DNA of 64,000 nucleotides from Microbacterium rhizosphaerae (GTDB taxonomy: Bacteria; Actinomycetota; Actinomycetes; Actinomycetales; Microbacteriaceae), in NCBI RefSeq assembly GCF_034120055.1, contig NZ_CP139368.1, forward strand, positions 1-64,000, written 5' to 3'. Made by a program: the position numbers and the translations under genes. Within the stretch, counting starts at the first letter, position 1. Each line of letters starts with the position of its first letter. Under the pieces are notes generated by a model, which saw only the letters and a program-made list of their open reading frames with translations, had not been told where the DNA came from and did no database searches. Positions 17,231 to 25,485 of this stretch are shown here, piece after piece.

Positions 17231-17560
17231 ATGGCTGTCGTTCTCATCGCGCGATTCGCCGGGGATGTCGAGCAGCTGACCGCGGCGTACGACATGGCCC
17301 ATCGGATCATCATGGATCGCGGAGGGGCGCCGGGCGAACTGCGCCATCACTGCGCCGTCGACGAGGACGCGTTGTACATCATCACGGTCTGGGAGTCCGA
17401 GACGGCTGTGCGGGCGAGGTGGGCGAGCCCAGAGTTCGAGGCCGTGCTCGCGTCCGGCGGGTTTCCGTCCCCGCGGACCGCGGAGATCTCCATCCTGCAG
17501 TTGCATGCGACCGAGCCGCCCCTGTCGGTCGGGGGTGAGGGTGCGCATGAGCGATCGTGA
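17231..17560 (+). CDS. small ferredoxin-fold (ABM-like) protein
   Basis: A 109-residue protein with the alternating pattern of dimeric alpha/beta-barrel proteins: VVLIARFAGDVEQLTAAYDM, a central HHCAVDEDALYIITVWESET and RWASPEFEAVLASGGFPSP. It resembles antibiotic-biosynthesis-monooxygenase or stress-responsive barrel domains. ATG at 17231 has GGGGAGG just upstream. Its 3' end overlaps the following NTF2-fold gene by 14 nt, so the two are likely translated together. Role unknown. Confidence 0.7.
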   Translation: MAVVLIARFAGDVEQLTAAYDMAHRIIMDRGGAPGELRHHCAVDEDALYIITVWESETAVRARWASPEFEAVLASGGFPSPRTAEISILQLHATEPPLSVGGEGAHERS

Positions 17561-17957
17561 CGAGTTCCTGGACTGGTTCGCGACGACGTGGCGGGCAGCC
17601 GAGGTCGCGTTGCACAGCGGCGATGCCGGGCCCCGATTCGAGACGTGGTCGGAGAAGGAGCCGGTGACGCTGTTCGGTGCGTGGTTCAGTGCTTCCGGTG
17701 CTGCCGAGGTGCGTGAGGTGTTCCGGAAACTGGCCGACGCGTTCTCTGATGCCACGTCGAGCGAGGTCGAGCTCGTTGCCGCCGACGTGAGCGGCGACCT
17801 GGCGTACACGGTTCATCGGGAGATCACGCAGACGGTGGTCAATGGCCAGCCGCGAAGCTATGTTCTGCGCGTCACACACGTCTATCGTCGTGAAGACGGC
17901 CGGTGGGAGGTTGTCCACCGCCACGCCGACGAGGAGCCCGAGTCTCCGCGTCTGTGA
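17547..17957 (+). CDS. SnoaL/NTF2-like (DUF4440-type) protein
   Basis: A 136-residue cone-fold protein of the NTF2 superfamily. Typical features are EFLDWFATTWRAAE near the start, VFRKLADAFSDATSSEVELV, and DLAYTVHREITQ followed by LRVTHVYRREDGRWEVVHRH, the usual C-terminal strand pattern of ketosteroid-isomerase-like and DUF4440 proteins. ATG at 17547 lies inside the upstream gene's 3' end. Could be an enzyme or a ligand-binding protein; context gives no substrate. Confidence 0.8.
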   Translation: MSDRDEFLDWFATTWRAAEVALHSGDAGPRFETWSEKEPVTLFGAWFSASGAAEVREVFRKLADAFSDATSSEVELVAADVSGDLAYTVHREITQTVVNGQPRSYVLRVTHVYRREDGRWEVVHRHADEEPESPRL

Positions 17958-18205
17958 ACACTGGCCGAGGCCATCGGGCCCGTCGACTTCCAAGCAGACG
18001 CCATCCTCAATTTGCAGGTCCGCAGGTTCACGCCCAAGGAAGTGGGAATGCCCCGCGGGGAGCTGAAGCTGATCGATCGCCAACTCAGAGACATCGACCG
18101 CCCGCAAGCGGACCGTCCATCGGTCGGCGTTCATTTGCTTTCCGCGCTTTCCTCTCGAGCGTGCGGGCCGTTGCGGAACAGGTCGCGATCCGGAACGCTC
18201 GAGGC

Positions 18206-18901
18206 ATGCGTATCGCGGGTGTGCTCCCTTACAATGCCCCGGACCCGCGCGTGGAATCCGCCCGGCAACTGGCCGGCCTCCCCTTCCCGCTGATGGGTCT
18301 GGCCCCTCAACCCACGATCGAGGACATGCACATGCCGTCGATCATGGAGGCGACCGACCGGGCCGGCCGATCACAACTCGCGGTGAGTTTCACGTACCGG
18401 CTGTGGCGAAACCCTTCCGATCCTGACGACCCGGCGAATCTGAAGGACCTCGATCCGGAAGAGCAGGCGGCCCTCGACACCGTTCCCCCGTGGCCGCGAC
18501 CCGCCTGGCTGCCCGAGTTCCTCGAGATCATGCGCTACCCCCGGTTATGGGAAGCCGTGCGCACCAGCTGGAGCAGAGACCCGTCGGACTACACCGCGCT
18601 CGAGCGGCAACTCGTCGATCACACCAACAACATCCTCATGAACCACTACCGCAACGAACTGGGGCCGAGCCCGGGACCCACCGAGGATGGCCCATGGCAG
18701 GTCGGCTTGTCGTCAGTCAACGCTGCGGCGCTTGAGATCGACCGCGAAGAAGCACCGGCCATCGAGATCGACACCGACCCCTTCGTGTACGCGATCGGCG
18801 CCCAACTTCGACCCGACCTCGTCACAACCGTCGTCATCGCCCGCGAGCACCTCCCGTATGTGCGCCTCGCACTGCACACACGAACGCCCGCCACCAAGTG
18901 A
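18206..18901 (+). CDS. hypothetical protein
   Basis: Unrecognised, about 231 residues if translation starts at the ATG at 18206. The frame is open well upstream, but the earlier part is basic and arginine-rich like an antisense reading, so the later start is preferred. Visible segments: VLPYNAPDPRVESARQLAGL, VSFTYRLWRNPSDPDD, PWPRPAWLPEFLEIMRYPRL and LVTTVVIAREHLPYVRLALH. There is no signal peptide or membrane segment. Its stop codon is directly followed by a degenerate copy of the intergenic repeat in reverse orientation. Confidence 0.6.
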   Translation: MRIAGVLPYNAPDPRVESARQLAGLPFPLMGLAPQPTIEDMHMPSIMEATDRAGRSQLAVSFTYRLWRNPSDPDDPANLKDLDPEEQAALDTVPPWPRPAWLPEFLEIMRYPRLWEAVRTSWSRDPSDYTALERQLVDHTNNILMNHYRNELGPSPGPTEDGPWQVGLSSVNAAALEIDREEAPAIEIDTDPFVYAIGAQLRPDLVTTVVIAREHLPYVRLALHTRTPATK

Positions 18902-18950
18902 CATTGCCCGTCAAGGGACCGACATCCGTGCCAGGGTACGTGTAGCCGCC
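18902..18950 (-). repeat. degenerate palindromic repeat, copy F (uncertain)
   Basis: Read on the minus strand, this shows GTAC, then CCCTTGACGGGCAATG ending next to a gene stop codon. It matches the upstream half and first palindrome arm of the dispersed repeat, but the second arm (CCCG and GGATC) is missing. Possibly a truncated inverted copy; chance similarity is not excluded. Confidence 0.3.
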
Positions 18951-19398
18951 GAGGCGGCGGCTATGCGTGAGCAGGCGCCACCATGACCCGCACGCGAGTC
19001 CGCGGCTCGTGGGGGTATCAGGCGTGGACCGTTCGCGCGCTCGCTCACCGCCGTCAGTGATCTCGACGGCTTGGACATCAATCATCGCGTGACGTTCACA
19101 CGCCCACCGGGAGACGCCAGGTCGCGACCACGCGTGAGCGGTCGACTCAAGGGATTCGTGACGTCGACTACCTGGTCGCGAACATGCGCCGCCCAGGTAT
19201 CGAGCTGGTTGTTGCCTTCCCGCTCGCGCACGGAGGCGAGAATTCGGACGTCTTCGGGCCTCTGCCCCTCACTTATCAGGTCGAAGTCGGCGACCCGATG
19301 CGGACTGACCACATGCGCACACAGAGGGACGTCCGTGCATGGCTCGGAGAGCGACCGGCCGACACCGACATCGGTGTCAGATTCCGCGGGGTTCGCGT
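18951..19398. other. gene-free stretch
   Basis: About 450 bases between the hypothetical gene and the VOC gene. Short open frames exist on both strands, one of them reading RRPGIELVVAFPLAHGGENS on the plus strand, but none has a recognisable family, start signal or length. It may contain decayed coding sequence. I see no RNA gene. Confidence 0.4.
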
Positions 19399-19827
19399 TC
19401 AGCTCGCTGTACCGGTGCGCATCCTCCGGGCCATCTCCATCATCTCGGGTGTCGGCTGGCCGATCGCGAAGATGTTGCCCTCGCTGTCACTGAACCATGC
19501 ACTGCGCTCGCCGCCGAGCTCGGCGATCCCGTCGACGGTCTTCAGCCCGGGCATGTCGTAATCGTGGAAGACGACCCCGTGCGTGCGCAGCGCGGTCGTG
19601 TCACGATCGATGTCGTCGGTCACGAGGTTGAACGCGGTGTTCTTGGCCGTGCCTGCGAAGTCTGTCCGGTACACCAGCACCATGGTTCCGCCGACGTCGT
19701 AGAAGAGGTTGCCGCCTTCGTCGTCGGCGTAGACCGGGTCGCGGCCGAGCACGTCGTGCCACCAGGCCTTGGCTCGATCGATGTCCGCTGCCGGGAGGAC
19801 AGCCGTCGCCATCAGATTCTCGAACAT
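19399..19827 (-). CDS. VOC (glyoxalase/bleomycin-resistance-fold) family protein
   Basis: A 142-residue vicinal-oxygen-chelate fold protein. N-terminal ATAVLPAADIDRAKAWWHDV and GRDPVYADDEGGNLFYDVGG, a middle VLVYRTDFAGTAKNTAFNLV, and the C-terminal GERSAWFSDSEGNIFAIGQP follow the two-module VOC pattern. ATG at 19827 is chosen because the upstream continuation is basic and unlike the family. Stands alone on the minus strand. Could be a lyase, dioxygenase-like or antibiotic-binding protein; substrate unknown. Confidence 0.85.
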   Translation of the reverse strand: MFENLMATAVLPAADIDRAKAWWHDVLGRDPVYADDEGGNLFYDVGGTMVLVYRTDFAGTAKNTAFNLVTDDIDRDTTALRTHGVVFHDYDMPGLKTVDGIAELGGERSAWFSDSEGNIFAIGQPTPEMMEMARRMRTGTAS

Positions 19828-20321
19828 GATGATTTCCAGTCCGGGGGCGTTGTCATCCCCGCGCCGGCCCAGCGCAGCGCATCGGCGATTCGGGCGCGCG
19901 AACGTGGCCCCCCGACCGGAGTGTAGACCCGCATCCGTGGCCCCGGTAGAGGCGTCTTGAACACCCGAACCCGCGGGCCTCCGGGCGGCGGAGCACACCG
20001 GAGTCACGATCACAATCCATGCGATCGGTGCTGAACAACCGCCGGCGAACGATGTGACTCTCGCTGATGCGCGAGAGAAGATCGACCTGCTACGCAACCC
20101 GCGACCAGGCAGCCCTTCCCGCTCCCGTCCGAAATCGTCCGTGTCGCGACGACGTGACATGCGAGACGGAAAGGCACGAGGCGACACGCGTCAGCTGATG
20201 TCGACCTCCCGACAGGTCAGGCGGAACTCGAACTGAATCTCCGCGCCGGGACGTGCGCAGCATGCCAGTCGAGGCGTGGGCGCGATAAGGGTCTTCCCGC
20301 CGGGGTGGATGCGACCGATGA
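19828..20321. other. gene-free stretch
   Basis: About 490 bases between the VOC and SRPBCC genes. A plus-strand open stretch reads GVTITIHAIGAEQPPANDVT and DAREKIDLLRN, but has only an internal GTG, no ribosome binding site and a preceding stop. I support no gene here and see no hairpin or RNA signature. Confidence 0.4.
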
Positions 20322-20750
20322 TCAAGATTCGAGCAGGGCTTTGGCCTTGTCGAGAGCCGCCATCTCGGCATCCATGCTCTTCTGGACCGCTCCACCCATG
20401 AAGAGCTTCTTGATGCCGGCGACCTCGGCGTCCAGCGTGAACGTCACGCTTGTGCCGTCGCCTGCCCGCGAGAAGGCGTAGCTGCCCACCGGTCGCACCG
20501 GGCCGCTCACGGTCTTGAAGGCGTACCGGGTCGGCACGGTGTATTCGGTGATCTCGATGTCGGCGTTGATCGAGCGGCCCCCGGGTCCAGCGATGACCTG
20601 ATGGACGGTGCTGCCCACCGCTGGCTGCCCGTTTGCGCTCATCTGCTTGACTCCACCGCGCCAGATCGGGTCCTGGGCAGGATCGGTGAAGAACGCGAAG
20701 ACCGTGTCGATCGGGGCCGCGATCTGAATCATGCGGGAGGCGCTGGGCAT
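20322..20750 (-). CDS. SRPBCC (START/Bet v1-fold) family protein
   Basis: A 142-residue polyketide-cyclase/START-like protein. The N-terminal RMIQIAAPIDTVFAFFTDPA and QDPIWRGGVKQM, central TRYAFKTVSGPVRPVGSYAF, and SVTFTLDAEVAG are classic for the family, which binds hydrophobic ligands in a helix-grip pocket. ATG at 20750 lies at the end of the conserved N-terminus, though no strong ribosome binding site precedes it. A broken partial copy of this gene's 3' end exists at 13799-13901. Ligand unknown. Confidence 0.88.
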   Translation of the reverse strand: MPSASRMIQIAAPIDTVFAFFTDPAQDPIWRGGVKQMSANGQPAVGSTVHQVIAGPGGRSINADIEITEYTVPTRYAFKTVSGPVRPVGSYAFSRAGDGTSVTFTLDAEVAGIKKLFMGGAVQKSMDAEMAALDKAKALLES

Positions 20751-20802
20751 GCGCTAAGTATCCGGCATGGGAGCATGCGCACGCGAGAAACGCTGGGCGG
20801 GC

Positions 20803-21015
20803 CTACGGCGTGATGAGCTTCACGACCCATTCATCCGGGCGGACCACCCGGACGACCCCGACGGCTTCGCTCGCCGACGCATGCACCACCAGTGCGCTGC
20901 CAGTATGACCAGCGACCATACCGATGAACTCGTCACCGCCATCCTTCCGGCGCACGAGCACGTCGGTACCGCTTCGCAGTGAGCTCCAGTCGGTAACCAG
21001 GGCGTATGTCGACAT
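20803..21015 (-). CDS. small hypothetical protein
   Basis: A 70-residue protein without signal peptide: TYALVTDWSSLRSGTDVLVR, then DEFIGMVAGHTGSALVVHAS and VRVVRPDEWVVKLI. The pattern of short beta strands suggests a small SH3-like barrel. ATG at 21015 has GGAAGGCGG upstream, which supports it as a true gene; the longer upstream frame is not protein-like. No known family recognised and no operon partner. Confidence 0.55.
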   Translation of the reverse strand: MSTYALVTDWSSLRSGTDVLVRRKDGGDEFIGMVAGHTGSALVVHASASEAVGVVRVVRPDEWVVKLITP

Positions 21016-21374
21016 GCCGGCACCGCCTTCCAGCCTCACGGTGCGATGTACTGAGGGTACCGCCGGAGACAGCGCGTTACAGCGCAACAAATGCGCCGGG
21101 CGGGTAACGTGCGCGATCAAGACCTCCGCTCCCCAGCCGGGACGGCGCCGCACTGCGCGCCACGAACTCGTTCCATGCGCGCGACACGACCACGGATTGG
21201 CTGTCCCGGGTGCTACCGCGCAACCCATGGTCATCGTTTTACCCACGCTCTTGGGAGCTTCAGGGGACTCCTGCCAGGTCGTTGTGCCTCAAATCGGAAC
21301 TTGCCGGGATCGAAGGGCTGCTGTGGCCGGCTTGACGCGCATGTGAGGCTCGAGCGGTGTGCGAGGATCGCGCC
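21016..21374. other. gene-free stretch
   Basis: About 360 bases between a small minus-strand gene and the plus-strand OsmC-like gene. It should hold both promoters. No supported open frame, repeat copy or hairpin was found. Confidence 0.4.
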
Positions 21375-21881
21375 ATGGATGCCGAGGCATTGCGGGTGAG
21401 GCAGGCTCCTCTCAAGGAGCGCTACAAGGCGGACCCTGCGAGCGCCCGGGTCGTCTCGGGCGCTCACGGCAGGTTCTCCGATCCCGGGATCACGGCGACG
21501 ATCGAGGGGTGGGCCGGGCCGATCCGCGGGGGACAGCATGTCGCCACCGGGGGAGACGGCACCGACGCGTGCTCGGCGGACCTGCTCATGCAGGCGCTGC
21601 TCGCGTGTGCCGGCGTGACATTCCGCGCCGTCACCACCTCCATGGGCGTGCAGGTCGCGGACGTCGAGCTCGAGGCGACCTGTTCCTGGGATGCACGCGG
21701 AACTCTGGGCCTCGCCCGGGACGTCCCGGTCGGTGTCACTGACGTCGTGGTGACGATCACGATCGACAGCGACGCCGATGATGGCCGCCTGCAGCGGATC
21801 GCTGCATCCACCGAGCGCTACTGCGTCGTCGGCCAAAGTCTCACCTCGCCCGCCACGATCCACGTGATCAACCGCCGCTGA
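21375..21881 (+). CDS. OsmC/Ohr-family protein
   Basis: A 168-residue OsmC-like protein. The two redox cysteines expected in OsmC/Ohr peroxidases are seen in LMQALLACAGVTFRAV and in TERYCVVGQSLTSP. The fold pattern is complete, with HVATGGDGTDACSADLL before the first active cysteine. Family members reduce organic hydroperoxides or act as thiol proteins. ATG at 21375 is chosen over an upstream GTG. Its 3' end faces the flavodoxin-fold gene at 21889 with a gap of 7 nt. Confidence 0.85.
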   Translation: MDAEALRVRQAPLKERYKADPASARVVSGAHGRFSDPGITATIEGWAGPIRGGQHVATGGDGTDACSADLLMQALLACAGVTFRAVTTSMGVQVADVELEATCSWDARGTLGLARDVPVGVTDVVVTITIDSDADDGRLQRIAASTERYCVVGQSLTSPATIHVINRR

Positions 21882-21888
21882 CACTTCG

Positions 21889-22740
21889 TCATCCCATCAC
21901 TCCTCCTCGGAACCGACCAGCCCCGCGGACCGCGCCGACGGGTGTGGCGACGTCCGAAGGAAGTGCAGTCTGGGAGGAGGTTGGTGGTCTGACGCCGAGC
22001 GGTGAGCGTCGACGATATTCGGGGTTGGCGTCGAATCCGAACCGCTCGCCCGCGTTCCACGCCTGGCGGAGGTTCCCGTATGCCGGGATGCCTCCCGCAT
22101 CACGTAGTCGCCGCGCTGTGTGCAGGAGGTTCCAGGTCATGAATGTCGTGTTGCGGTTCGTGAAATCGTTCTCGGGGCCGCCCGAGCCCGGGTCGAGGTA
22201 GCTCGGCCCAGGCCCGATCTCCCCGATCCATCCGGCATCGGCCGCCGGAGGAATCGTGAAGCCGATGTGCTGCAGGCTGTACAGGATCGACATCGCGGCG
22301 TGCTTGACGCCATCCTCGTTGCCGGTGATGATCGCCCCGCCCGTCTTTCCGTAGTAAACGTATTGACCCTTCTCGTTGTACAGGCCGCTCATCGAGTAGA
22401 GCCGTTCGATGAGCTTCCGCGTGAGGGATGCGTTGTCACCGAGCCACAGCGGACCACCGACCACGAGGATGTCGGCGGCGTCGATGGACGGCCAGATCTC
22501 CTCCGGCCACGCGTCCGCCTCCCACCCGTGCTCCCGCATGTCGGGATAGACGCCGGTGGCGGCGTCATGGTCGATGAAACGGATGCACTCCACGACGACG
22601 CCCTGGGAGCGCATCAGTGCGATGCTTCGATCCATCAGCCCCTGCGTGTGGCTGAGTTCAGGGCTGCGTTTGAGCGTGCAGTTCACGAACACGGCCCGCA
22701 GGTCGTCGTACGCCGCCGGGGTGTCGAGTCGCTCTGCCAT
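21889..22740 (-). CDS. flavodoxin-fold NAD(P)H-dependent oxidoreductase
   Basis: FMN-reductase-like protein, 283 residues. The phosphate-binding loop region is AVFVNCTLKRSPELSHTQGL, and the flavin-binding ADILVVGGPLWLGDNASLTR and YGKTGGAIITGNEDGVKHA are typical. Family members usually end near ANPEYR, about residue 230. Here about 50 extra residues of low-complexity sequence follow, suggesting loss of the ancestral stop by mutation or deletion. ATG at 22740 fits the family N-terminus. Monocistronic; electron acceptor unknown. Confidence 0.88.
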   Translation of the reverse strand: MAERLDTPAAYDDLRAVFVNCTLKRSPELSHTQGLMDRSIALMRSQGVVVECIRFIDHDAATGVYPDMREHGWEADAWPEEIWPSIDAADILVVGGPLWLGDNASLTRKLIERLYSMSGLYNEKGQYVYYGKTGGAIITGNEDGVKHAAMSILYSLQHIGFTIPPAADAGWIGEIGPGPSYLDPGSGGPENDFTNRNTTFMTWNLLHTARRLRDAGGIPAYGNLRQAWNAGERFGFDANPEYRRRSPLGVRPPTSSQTALPSDVATPVGAVRGAGRFRGGVMG

Positions 22741-22871
22741 GCCGCCATCGTACGAAGCCGACTCGCGTCATGGCATGGATTCGACCGGCTGTCATCGACT
22801 CGTAAGGCGCCGGGGGGCAGGTTCCGAATCGTGCGATGGTCATGACACCTGGCAACGACGCCCGACCCAAT

Positions 22872-22942
22872 ACGGGAACGAGCGCACTTGGAGCCGTACG
22901 CGAGGTACCTTCACCGGGCAATGCCCGGTTAGGGATCCCTTT
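22872..22942 (+). repeat. dispersed palindromic repeat, copy E
   Basis: The best-conserved copy. The core CGGGCAATGCCCG lies at 22915-22927, followed by GTTAGGGATCCCT as in copy C. Upstream are GGGAACGAGCGCAC and GAGCCGTACGCGAGG. It sits in the intergenic space between the flavodoxin-fold gene start and the 3' end of the DNA ligase gene. Confidence 0.75.
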
Positions 22943-22957
22943 CGCGCCAACGCTCGC

Positions 22958-23950
22958 CTATAGGTCGGCAGTGCGGAACTCCGGCAGCGGCAGGTCGGGT
23001 CGCAACTTGACGAAGCGGACGGAGTGCCGGAAGAAGCCGGCGGTCCGCGCCGAGTCCGCCGACACTTCGCCCATGACAGGCTCAACAAGGGTGACCTTGA
23101 GGTCATCGCTACGGGCCCGGAACCGGCCCATCGCGCCTGCGGGCAGCACTTCCGGCCACGGGTGCGGGCCTGACGGCTGACGCAGCATTTGGCCCAGTGC
23201 TCGCGCCTGCCCTGGACTGAGCTGCGCAGACTGCCCCGCGGTTCGGAGCTGCCCGTCGACGACGAATCCGACGACGAGCGACATCGGGTTGTGCAGGGGG
23301 CCGACGATCGCGGCGATGACGACGTCGACGGATTCCCGGCGCTTGACCTTCACCCACTGCCGCTCGCCCGGCTTGTAGATCTGTGCGCCGCCCTTGACGA
23401 CGATTCCCTCGATGCCCGCAGCGGCCATGTCCTCCGACCAGCCCTGTGCGACGTCCCGTTCCGTGGTCATGGGCGACAGCGTGATCGGCGGCCGCGCATC
23501 CTCAAGGGTCGCCTCCAGTAGTTCCCGCCGGTCGTCGTAGGAGAGCCTCCGGGTATCTGTCCCGTCGAGGGCGAGCACGTCGAACAGCACGAGGCTCGCG
23601 GGCACCTCTCGGGAGAGCGTCGGCGCGCGGCGCGCGCCGGAACTGAGCCGGCGCAGCAGCTGCTCGAACGCAAGCCTCTCGTCTTGCCAGATGACGAGCT
23701 CCCCGTCAAAGAGCGCCTGCTCCGGCAGCTGGTGCGCGCATGCGGTGACGATCTCGGGAAAGATCCCCGTGAGATCGGTGCCGCGCCGCGACCACAGTGT
23801 CGTGGCACCGTCCTGTACGACCGCGACGCGGAACCCGTCCCACTTGGGCTCGTAGCGGCAGCCGCCGGGTAGAGCGGTACTGGCGGGAAGCAGATCCGCT
23901 CCCCTCGCAAGCGCCAGCTCAGGAGGGAACCGGATGCTCGCCGGGATCAT
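22958..23950 (-). CDS. ATP-dependent DNA ligase (LigC/LigD-ligase type)
   Basis: A 330-residue ATP-dependent DNA ligase. The adenylation motif I is EPKWDGFR with Lys36 as the AMP-accepting residue. Further nucleotidyltransferase motifs are WSRRGTDLTGIFPE (motif Ia/III area), ALFDGELVIWQ (motif III), EGIVVKGGAQIYKPGERQWVKVKRR (motifs IV and V, split by me), and a C-terminal OB-fold part. Length fits stand-alone LigC or the ligase part of LigD; no polymerase or phosphoesterase domain is attached. ATG at 23950 is chosen over GTG at 23971. Likely serves end-joining or base-excision repair rather than replication. Confidence 0.9.
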   Translation of the reverse strand: MIPASIRFPPELALARGADLLPASTALPGGCRYEPKWDGFRVAVVQDGATTLWSRRGTDLTGIFPEIVTACAHQLPEQALFDGELVIWQDERLAFEQLLRRLSSGARRAPTLSREVPASLVLFDVLALDGTDTRRLSYDDRRELLEATLEDARPPITLSPMTTERDVAQGWSEDMAAAGIEGIVVKGGAQIYKPGERQWVKVKRRESVDVVIAAIVGPLHNPMSLVVGFVVDGQLRTAGQSAQLSPGQARALGQMLRQPSGPHPWPEVLPAGAMGRFRARSDDLKVTLVEPVMGEVSADSARTAGFFRHSVRFVKLRPDLPLPEFRTADL

Positions 23951-24223
23951 GCGACCACGGTAGGCGCCCACCGGTCAGCCGGGTAGAGGCGTTCCAAGGC
24001 CTTAGACCAGATCCGGACTCCAGCCACTCGACGATCACGGCGCCGTCGTTCAAGCCCTCGCTTTTCAGGCGGTCCGCGTCTGCGCTTCGTCGGTCCAGGG
24101 CATCCATGCCCAGACAGCGGCTAGTGCTTCTACACCCAGACAATCTTGTGCGGACCTTATGCAGCGCGCGGCACCGTTATTGACGCCGGCGGCCAGCCCT
24201 GACTGGCGCCCGCAGGCGAGCGG

Positions 24224-25141
24224 CTACGGCCCGAACAGGCCGTCTTGCGACTCAGGTGCGACCTCAGGGAGCACAGGCGTCGACTCCAGGGTTGGGGTGT
24301 GCGACTCAAGCACCGCCAGGTCGCGCCGGATCCGTACGGTCAACTGATTGCGGGCCGGCGAGTTTCCCGCCAGTGGAAGGGATGGGATCACCTCCGACAG
24401 CGCGACGCGGTGTAGATCGATGAGCGCTTCGGTGAGGTGCGTGCGCGAGCGAGGCGGGAGGTCGAGTACAGACTCGGTGAGCCGTCGGAGCTCGCTGATC
24501 CACTCGGCCGAAACCCTCGCCGGCAACGGGGTGCGATAGGCATCACGCCAGTTCGAGGCTGCTTCAGCAACGGCAACCGGAGGGCTGACTGTTCCATCTC
24601 GTGCGATGACAGAGACGAGAGTGCCTGCGGGCGCAGAAGAGACGATCTGCCCGGCTGTGGAGATCTCGGCATCGTTCTCGGCTCGAAGCGACACTTGACT
24701 AGGTCGCATGGCGGCACCGCCCCGCGCGATGCGGGCAGCAGTTGCCAATAGGCTCTCCGCTCGAGGCACGGCTATCGCTACGACGCGGTTCTGGAAGCCG
24801 GCCCTTTCGAAGAAATTCAGAGCGGCGTTCGCGTCATCAACGGATCGGAAGGAGTCCTCGAGAATGATCGACGTCCGATGTTCTCGGGCGTAGGTGAGCG
24901 AGGCGCTGATCCAGGTGCGGATGACATCAGGTCCCTGTGTGTCATGGAGGAATGGCGTCAGGTCGGCGGCCCGAAGCACGACTGCCCGCCCTGGGAGCTC
25001 TTCGAGCAGCCTTCCGACTGCCCGGGATCTGCCGGCGCCAGCCTGACCCACGAGGAGCACGAACTCTGGCCGCTGCTGCCCCTCAGCCACGCCGTCGAAC
25101 AGGAACGGTCTGACCTCGTTCTCGAAGATGTCGTCAGCCAT
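24224..25141 (-). CDS. zeta-toxin-like P-loop kinase with altered Walker A
   Basis: A 305-residue protein whose first 160 residues resemble zeta-toxin/polynucleotide-kinase-like P-loop proteins: FVLLVGQAGAGRSRAVGRLL, then VVLRAADLTPFLHD, SIILEDSFRSVDDANAALNF and RVVAIAVPRAESL. Zeta toxins phosphorylate UDP-N-acetylglucosamine. In the Walker A loop (residues 32-39) the invariant Lys is Arg38, which may weaken or alter catalysis. The C-terminal half is helical and unlike known domains. ATG at 25141 overlaps the end of the small upstream gene at 25134-25412, an arrangement typical of toxin-antitoxin pairs. Downstream of it the window runs into a gene-free 270 bases before the ligase gene. Confidence 0.72.
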   Translation of the reverse strand: MADDIFENEVRPFLFDGVAEGQQRPEFVLLVGQAGAGRSRAVGRLLEELPGRAVVLRAADLTPFLHDTQGPDVIRTWISASLTYAREHRTSIILEDSFRSVDDANAALNFFERAGFQNRVVAIAVPRAESLLATAARIARGGAAMRPSQVSLRAENDAEISTAGQIVSSAPAGTLVSVIARDGTVSPPVAVAEAASNWRDAYRTPLPARVSAEWISELRRLTESVLDLPPRSRTHLTEALIDLHRVALSEVIPSLPLAGNSPARNQLTVRIRRDLAVLESHTPTLESTPVLPEVAPESQDGLFGP

Positions 25142-25412
25142 CGCGTTGCTCCTGACGGAGCTGGGCGATGCGAGAAGCGAGGCGACGGGTATGCGAATCC
25201 ACCGCTTTGCGGTCGAACCCGTCGATCGCGAGCGTTTCGCCGCGCACCGCGCTGGCCTCGGCGCGTGTTCCCGGGGCTGCGGCCGCATCAGCACGCGCTC
25301 GAGCAACGAGCATGGTCTCGAGGACGACGGCGAGGTCGCGTAGCTCCTCATACGCGACGATGTCGTCCGGGCGCCAGGACGCGCGGATCCTCGCATCCGC
25401 GTCGTCCGTCAT
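25134..25412 (-). CDS. small helical protein, putative partner/antitoxin of the zeta-like kinase
   Basis: A 92-residue, charged, helix-rich protein: MTDDADARIRASWRPDDIVA, EELRDLAVVLETMLVARARA, and a C-terminal KAVDSHTRRLASRIAQLRQE. Its last 8 bases overlap the ATG of the zeta-like gene (ATGGCTGA), so the two are translationally coupled. Small helical proteins encoded just before zeta-type kinases commonly neutralise them (epsilon-zeta logic). Sequence similarity to a known epsilon is not evident, so the antitoxin role is inference from size, order and overlap. Confidence 0.6.
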   Translation of the reverse strand: MTDDADARIRASWRPDDIVAYEELRDLAVVLETMLVARARADAAAAPGTRAEASAVRGETLAIDGFDRKAVDSHTRRLASRIAQLRQEQRDG

Positions 25413-25485
25413 TCCCGCCTCCGAGATCACCTCTCGGGCAGTCTATGGCGGTGGTCGCGTTGGGCACTCGCGACGAACCGTGCGG

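Noticed and set aside
17958..18134. Minus-strand reading MNADRWTVRLRAVDVSELA upstream of the SnoaL-type gene
   Set aside because: It looks mildly protein-like for about 60 residues and then continues antisense to a clear gene; no start signal. Possibly a remnant, not supportable as a gene.
18951..20321. Short open frames around the VOC gene on both strands
   Set aside because: No start signals, no family resemblance, and interrupted by stops in neighbouring frames; described as gene-free.
23951..24223. Search for a duplicated tRNA-Ser 3' end as the left boundary of the mobile module
   Set aside because: No sequence resembling the tRNA 3' arm or T-arm was found in this gap or elsewhere in 24-30 kb, so I do not annotate an attachment-site pair.
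25445..25465. GGCGGTGGTCGCG resembling the start of the tRNA 3' end
   Set aside because: Only nine bases agree and then the similarity stops; not enough for an attachment site.
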